From assembly GCA_002408485.1 (NCBI GenBank), contig DHSP01000064.1, positions 74,751 to 85,898 of the forward strand: 11,148 bases of DNA, in the 5' to 3' direction. The notes under the pieces were generated by a model. That model was not told the DNA's origin, ran no database searches, and saw only the letters and a program-made list of their open reading frames with translations. A program made the translations under genes and the position numbers. This document shows, one piece after another, positions 7,424-11,148 of the stretch (positions are counted from its first letter, which is position 1; the number at the start of each line of letters is the position of its first letter). Origin of the DNA: Proteiniphilum sp. UBA5283. GTDB taxonomy: Bacteria > Bacteroidota > Bacteroidia > Bacteroidales > Dysgonomonadaceae.

Positions 7424-9559
7424 TTATTGTAGTGTATAGTTCAAAGCATAAGGCTTTCCATTGATGGTCACCTCTGCGGAGGCACCCCGGCTATTGAACA
7501 GGCCTTCGGTGTTATCGGTAAACCTTGCACTGATATCCATATTGGCGTAATCAGCTTCGGTGGTGAATGGGTGAATCACCGTTATAAAGCGGGCAGCGCC
7601 ATTGAGCGGCTTTTTGATGGTCACCTGGTAGAACCTGCGTTGCGCCGACTTCTCTCCCAGCTTATTTGAGACATAGGCCGTGTTGTTCAGGGCAGCGTAA
7701 CCGGGGGTTGTGCCGACAAAAGTTTTGAATAGCATGTTATTGTTGTCGCCATACTGGGTATGTGCCCCATAGATGAACTCGGAAGCGCGGTCATCGATGA
7801 TGACATCATCCCTCTTGGGGGATAGATTAAAGTTTACGTTTACCAGGGGATCAGCGTTCTCTCCATATCCTTCGTCCACGATGACAAAAAAACTTTTCTC
7901 TACAAAAAACACCGCCCGTCGATGGGTCAGGTCGGAGTAGGATTTGTTCTCTGTGACTATCAAGTCATAATTATCATTGCTTTCCTGTTTCAAAAAGGTT
8001 CCCAGCATATACCCATCTGCTATATCCCGGCTGTTCCGGGTCATTGTATTATGCATTTTTGTAGCTCGGAAAGCTCTGCGATCCGCGTTGCTTTCCGGAG
8101 TACCCCCATAGGAGTAGACGCCCGCGTCGGGAGTGAAATTCCTGCCTTTGCTGTAAAGGCCGAAGGTACCATTGTCGGGCTGACAATGCCATTTATTCTG
8201 GGGGTTGTAGTTATTTTTCAGGATCATCACCGTGGAGTTACTTCCCCAGTCGCTTCTCATCATGTAATAACCGGCATGGGGATAAGTTTGTATCCGATCA
8301 ACCGGTTTTTTACCCATCTTTCCTTCGGTAGCCATCCATTGGATCTCTTCATCCTCCGGGAACATCTCGGAATATTGTCTTAGGTTCCTGAGCAACACGC
8401 TCTTGGTGTAAGATGAAGAACGTGTATCATTGAAGTTGTCAATGGAGTAGTCGGGATAGATGACATCCATCACAAACCGGGTTGCTTTTCTCAGATTCTC
8501 AATGTATTCACCGGGGAACAGGTTGAGTTTATTGTTGCTGCCGGCCAACTTATAGATGGTATAGAAATCAGCAATAACCCCTATATGATAGCTCGGATCC
8601 AATTCATTTTGAACGCCGTCTTCCAGAAACTGTGCTACCACCTGCTCCGTTATTTTACCGGCTCCCTCATTCAGCCACTCGGGAGACTTCTTGAATTCGG
8701 GCAACAAGATACCCGCGGTAATGACCGCCTGTGTCTGGGTTACATAAATGTTGCTGCCGTCGGTATAATAGTTGTTTCGGATCGTCTCCACGGTATCATA
8801 AAAAGCGGTAAGGAACACTGACAACCACTCAGGCGTGAAATGTGCGGAGTGCATGAAGTAATAGAACAGGTCTACCTGCGATATCACCCTTTCTGCCGGC
8901 TGCAGGGCATACCATGCCGGATTACTTCTGGTCACGCTGCCTTCGGGCACGGGATGGTTCTTTAACCAGTCGGCGTACACCTCGATCCAGGATTTGACAT
9001 AATCTTCATTTTTGGTGATCCGATAAGCCTTTGCCTGGGGCAACATCCACTGGTGGCGGTGCATCTGGAGCCCAAACTCCTGATCCGTTATCCCGGCGGG
9101 AGCAAGCTCCCAGTTGATGGCATTGTTTTGGGTGAACAGGTAATAGACCTCCTTTCCATCTACCACGTCTTCCCTGAAGTTGCGTACATAAAACCGGTAC
9201 GCAAGGGCCTGGTCGGCAACATTGAGGTCAAAATCGGTAATCGTGGGATTGAGCAAGTTGACACCGGGATTGATCACATCCAATCTTTGTCTGTAGTACT
9301 GTAAAAGTTCGTGTGCAGCGTAATACAGCTGACCGTTGTCATGATAGCTTTTCACTTTTTCAAGTCCGGGATAATCAAGGTTGATCACATCGAATAATTT
9401 TTCATTGATCACCTCATTGGGTTTCTCCGTGGGAGTCAAATGTACTTCCTTGATCCCCTCTTCACCTTCTATGATCCCGGCCTCTTTACAATGGGAAAGG
9501 GATACACATAGAATTGTTAAAGTAAGGTAACTTAAAATTCTATTTGTTTTTACATGCAT
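7424..9559 (-). CDS. Heparinase II/III-family polysaccharide lyase, PL12-type (heparin-sulfate lyase-like)
   Basis: A 711-residue protein: signal peptide with probable lipid Cys24, an alpha/alpha-toroid-type N-terminal domain (about 50-390), then a beta-sandwich heparinase II/III domain (about 420-711). Residues fitting PL12 catalysis are all present: Asn270 (GSNIYVTQTQ) to neutralise the uronate, Tyr324 (DPSYHIG) and His458 (WHCQPDNGTFGLY) as acid and base. Other family blocks are AGILLPEFKKSPEW (282-295), FTPDAGVYSYGG (475-486), MHNTMT (502-507) and HRRAVFFVEKSFFVIVDEG (546-564). Such enzymes cleave the hexosamine-uronic acid bond by beta-elimination, leaving an unsaturated uronate. As the first gene of the operon, with a lipoprotein signal, it may be the surface endolyase that starts degradation. 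Heparan sulfate is the likeliest substrate by family and by gene order, but related lyases act on other acidic glycans. The start at 9559 places the signal peptide correctly; no Shine-Dalgarno is visible. Confidence 0.9.
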   Translation of the reverse strand: MHVKTNRILSYLTLTILCVSLSHCKEAGIIEGEEGIKEVHLTPTEKPNEVINEKLFDVINLDYPGLEKVKSYHDNGQLYYAAHELLQYYRQRLDVINPGVNLLNPTITDFDLNVADQALAYRFYVRNFREDVVDGKEVYYLFTQNNAINWELAPAGITDQEFGLQMHRHQWMLPQAKAYRITKNEDYVKSWIEVYADWLKNHPVPEGSVTRSNPAWYALQPAERVISQVDLFYYFMHSAHFTPEWLSVFLTAFYDTVETIRNNYYTDGSNIYVTQTQAVITAGILLPEFKKSPEWLNEGAGKITEQVVAQFLEDGVQNELDPSYHIGVIADFYTIYKLAGSNNKLNLFPGEYIENLRKATRFVMDVIYPDYSIDNFNDTRSSSYTKSVLLRNLRQYSEMFPEDEEIQWMATEGKMGKKPVDRIQTYPHAGYYMMRSDWGSNSTVMILKNNYNPQNKWHCQPDNGTFGLYSKGRNFTPDAGVYSYGGTPESNADRRAFRATKMHNTMTRNSRDIADGYMLGTFLKQESNDNYDLIVTENKSYSDLTHRRAVFFVEKSFFVIVDEGYGENADPLVNVNFNLSPKRDDVIIDDRASEFIYGAHTQYGDNNNMLFKTFVGTTPGYAALNNTAYVSNKLGEKSAQRRFYQVTIKKPLNGAARFITVIHPFTTEADYANMDISARFTDNTEGLFNSRGASAEVTINGKPYALNYTLQ

Positions 9560-9765
9560 AATTATAATATTGAAAATTAAATTGATTTGTTCTGATTTTG
9601 CATAATTTGAAATGCAATACTATATTTACTGTAAGTAGCTATAAGGAGATGCAATATACATTCAAATATGAGTCGTTCAAGGTCACTTTTTTACTATTAG
9701 CTTTATTACTCCTTATTTTTTTACCGTCTATGCTAGGTTTTTCACTAATTAATTCATGTCAAAAA

Positions 9766-9793
9766 CAAAAATACAGTTGATTTTACAAATATA
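9766..9793 (-). promoter_or_regulatory. Candidate -7 boxes for the PUL operon
   Basis: Two minus-strand matches to TAnnTTTG lie close together: TATTTTTG (9766-9773) and TATATTTG (9786-9793). Neither has a well-spaced TTG -33 element: the second has TTTG at 9818-9821, 24 nt away, longer than usual. A poor -33 is what one would expect of an activator-dependent promoter. Either start would give a 5' leader of roughly 200 nt before the lyase ATG. In such AT-rich DNA, chance matches are likely. Confidence 0.27.
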
Positions 9794-9820
9794 TGTTAAA
9801 GCGTTTTTTTATACTTTCAA

Positions 9821-9848
9821 ATTTGTTTATATTTGTTTAAATATTGTT
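9821..9848. repeat. Tandem TTTGTTTA-type direct repeats upstream of the candidate promoter
   Basis: ATTTGTTTA occurs exactly at 9821-9829 and 9831-9839, a 10-bp pitch that puts both copies on the same face of the helix. A degenerate third copy with the TTGTT core follows at 9844-9848. On the operon strand the repeats read TAAACAAAT and lie about 30 bp upstream of the -7 candidate at 9786-9793. That position would suit an activator such as an AraC-type hybrid two-component regulator. Function is inferred from position only. Confidence 0.3.
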
Positions 9849-9932
9849 CAAAACACATGAATTTTCGCTTTTACTCTGTAGATTCTTAGTTTTAGATATT
9901 CATATATTTGCCCTCAAATAAACCGAGCAGTA

Positions 9933-9968
9933 GAGTAGAAAATAAAAACAACTTTTATTTTCTATCTC
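9933..9968. repeat. Perfect 12-bp inverted repeat with extended stem (possible terminator)
   Basis: TAGAAAATAAAA (9936-9947) and TTTTATTTTCTA (9953-9964) are exact reverse complements around the 5-nt loop ACAAC. GAG (9933-9935) and CTC (9966-9968) extend the stem by three pairs past one bulged T. The stem is almost all A-T. It lies about 265 nt beyond the stop of the discoidin-domain gene and could end its transcript, but no T-run follows on the minus strand, so a protein-binding or RNA-stabilising role is equally possible. Confidence 0.4.
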
Positions 9969-10230
9969 CTTAAAAAAATTAAACTATATCGTTAGACAAT
10001 AACCGGATGAGTTTTTCAGCTTATTTCAGCCCTCGTTTTCTATATATTCAAACATATGATGTGGAGTATAAATTGAATTTACTTACAGTGTATGAGTAGA
10101 TTCCCGTTGGCATGTAAATATAAAACTTTTCCCCCAGTTGTGAATGAGCACAATCAGATTACAGTCTCGAATGTGGCAAAAATGTTAATTTCATTATTCC
10201 TATTTTATTTTGTCATACATAGTATAGGTT

Positions 10231-11148
10231 TTAATCAAGCCATACCTGCCCATCACTTATATAGAGAAATGGTATTTCTTCTTTTCCGTTATCCAGGTTC
10301 CTTAACAAGTATAAACCTTGGGCAGGGGCATTATTTACTTTTATATAATTCATGGTGGCACGGGTTCTGAAGATCTCCCTCCAATCTTTGCCGTCGAAAT
10401 AGGACAAGAAATAGTTGTCGCCCACAACAATCTGATTATTCGCATTTCTCGGTGCAATTCTTAGAGCTTTTATTTTGACGGAATTCTGAAAATCGGTTTT
10501 TATCGAATTTGCATTCACAAAAGCTTCGAGGTTATCATCAAACGCATTTATACAGTCGTCCGCAGGCTGTCCGATTATTTTACAGAGTGATCCCGCTTCC
10601 TTCACCGCATCCTCCTCGTAAAATATGGGCAGCGGCGTTGGTTTTGCCCATTGATAACGATTACTCTCTTCTCCCAAAAATTCCAGATGGGCGATATTTA
10701 CCGGACTCTTATCTGGCGTTTCTATCCTGTAATAACGATACGTTTTTTTATTCTCTATCGTCACTTGCTGTATATTGGGTTTCAATGGTTCACGAAACAC
10801 ATGCAGTGTGTCGAACTCACCGTTCTGATGATTTGATGCCAACAATAAACTTCCCGCGAAACCGGCATTGATTCTCTGCAGGTTCGGCTTTCCCGGAAAC
10901 TTGCGAAGAAGGTGCATGTCCGTTATTGTTGCTGTGTCTGTTTTTAATTCCCTATACTGGAGATTCATGGGAATTTTCCCCGTCTTATCTGCCAGTTTTC
11001 TTCCCTGTACGACAGAAAAGATATTTTCCTCCTTAATCGTATTGGATGTCATGGGTTTTTGGATATAAGACAACTCCCCGTCCGATTGTAACAGAAAGGG
11101 ATACCCTATGGGTTGCAACGTGTCTTTTTCATAATATGATAGTATAAA
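10231..11148 (-). CDS. C-terminal part of a large discoidin-domain protein (5' end beyond the window)
   Basis: The frame is open from the TAA at 10231-10233 to the right edge: ten more residues (FILSYYEKDT) precede the TTG codon at 11118, so the gene is cut by the window and 305 residues are visible. Two beta-sandwich segments can be seen. One is centred on LLRKFPG and ends with KTYRYYRIETPDKSPVNIAH and LEFLGE, the way discoidin-like domains end. The second runs from about GQPADDCINAFDDN through VKIKALRIAPRNANN and SYFDGKDWREIF to the end, LYLLRNLDNGKEEIPFLY and QVWLD. The last block is typical, as I recall it, of large Bacteroides secreted proteins with an N-terminal transglutaminase-like domain and C-terminal F5/8 type C-like domains. 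Catalytic parts are not visible, so the function stays open. It is on the PUL strand but 671 nt away, so probably a separate transcript. Confidence 0.75.
   Translation of the reverse strand, partial: FILSYYEKDTLQPIGYPFLLQSDGELSYIQKPMTSNTIKEENIFSVVQGRKLADKTGKIPMNLQYRELKTDTATITDMHLLRKFPGKPNLQRINAGFAGSLLLASNHQNGEFDTLHVFREPLKPNIQQVTIENKKTYRYYRIETPDKSPVNIAHLEFLGEESNRYQWAKPTPLPIFYEEDAVKEAGSLCKIIGQPADDCINAFDDNLEAFVNANSIKTDFQNSVKIKALRIAPRNANNQIVVGDNYFLSYFDGKDWREIFRTRATMNYIKVNNAPAQGLYLLRNLDNGKEEIPFLYISDGQVWLD

Larger units (their letters stand above)
9560..10230. other. Long AT-rich intergenic region, probable control region of the PUL operon
   Basis: About 670 bp separate the stop of the discoidin-domain gene from the lyase start, against 17-22 nt between the operon genes, so the four-gene operon most likely begins here. 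The DNA is markedly more AT-rich than the flanking genes. I see -7 box candidates, a tandem TTTGTTTA repeat, a short hairpin (TATTTG 9905-9910, CAAATA 9915-9920) and a long inverted repeat (listed separately). I see no tRNA, no riboswitch I can recognise and no convincing protein-coding gene on either strand. Confidence 0.6.

Noticed and set aside
9649..9780. Plus-strand 43-residue reading frame with one hydrophobic segment (VTFLLLALLLLIFLPSMLGF) and AAGGAG just before the ATG.
   Set aside because: AAGGAG touches the ATG, so spacing is wrong, and Bacteroidota rarely depend on it. Hydrophobic Leu/Ile/Phe runs are expected from random AT-rich DNA. No promoter or homology is recognisable, and it overlaps the putative control region.
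9798..9871. AAAGCG and CGCTTT as an inverted pair 62 nt apart.
   Set aside because: Only six pairs with a long loop; expected by chance.
10049..10056. Another minus-strand TAnnTTTG match (TATGTTTG) as the operon promoter.
   Set aside because: No TTG at a usable -33 distance, and it is almost 500 nt from the lyase start; weaker than the 9766-9793 candidates.
10092..10370. Plus-strand 92-residue frame crossing the end of the discoidin-domain gene.
   Set aside because: Its second half is antisense to a well-supported coding region and its first half is AT-rich intergenic DNA; no recognisable domain or start signal.
1..11148. CRISPR arrays, tRNA or rRNA genes, known riboswitches.
   Set aside because: No regularly spaced repeats, cloverleaf-like sequences or conserved RNA motifs were seen on either strand.

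Overview
The window looks like a piece of a Bacteroidales chromosome (phylum Bacteroidota). The evidence is a SusC/SusD pair, lipoprotein signal peptides, very AT-rich intergenic DNA, start codons without Shine-Dalgarno sequences, and TAnnTTTG-type -7 boxes. I cannot place it at genus level. Every supported gene lies on the minus strand, so transcription runs from right to left.

Layout, in transcription order (right to left). (1) 10231-11148 holds the C-terminal 305 residues of a larger protein that runs off the right edge; it carries two discoidin-like (F5/8 type C-like) beta-sandwich segments. (2) 9560-10230 is about 670 bp of AT-rich DNA with no convincing gene. It contains -7 box candidates, a TTTGTTTA direct repeat at 10-bp pitch, and a perfect 12-bp inverted repeat. 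(3) 352-9559 is a compact four-gene polysaccharide utilisation operon with gaps of only 22, 22 and 17 nt: a PL12-type heparinase II/III-family lyase, a multi-domain surface glycan-binding lipoprotein, a SusC-type TonB-dependent transporter and a SusD-type lipoprotein. (4) 148-351 is a short spacer with a possible weak terminator. (5) 1-147 is the N-terminal end of an IS5-family transposase, broken by an in-frame amber codon and cut by the left edge.

Inferred joint working: the lyase cuts a uronic-acid-containing, glycosaminoglycan-like chain by beta-elimination. The glycan-binding protein and SusD capture chain and fragments at the surface, and SusC imports them into the periplasm using TonB energy. 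The gene order lyase - SusE-like protein - SusC - SusD is the order I recall for the heparin/heparan sulfate locus of Bacteroides thetaiotaomicron (BT4662 to BT4659), and the lyase keeps the Asn/Tyr/His residues expected of PL12. Heparan sulfate or a related acidic glycan is therefore the best substrate guess. No sulfatase, unsaturated glucuronidase or regulator lies in the window, so the locus is incomplete here.

I did not find a system I could call undescribed with confidence. The points most worth a second look are the broken IS5 transposase at the left edge, the unfinished discoidin protein at the right edge, the repeat-built glycan-binding protein, and the structured long intergenic region that probably controls the operon.
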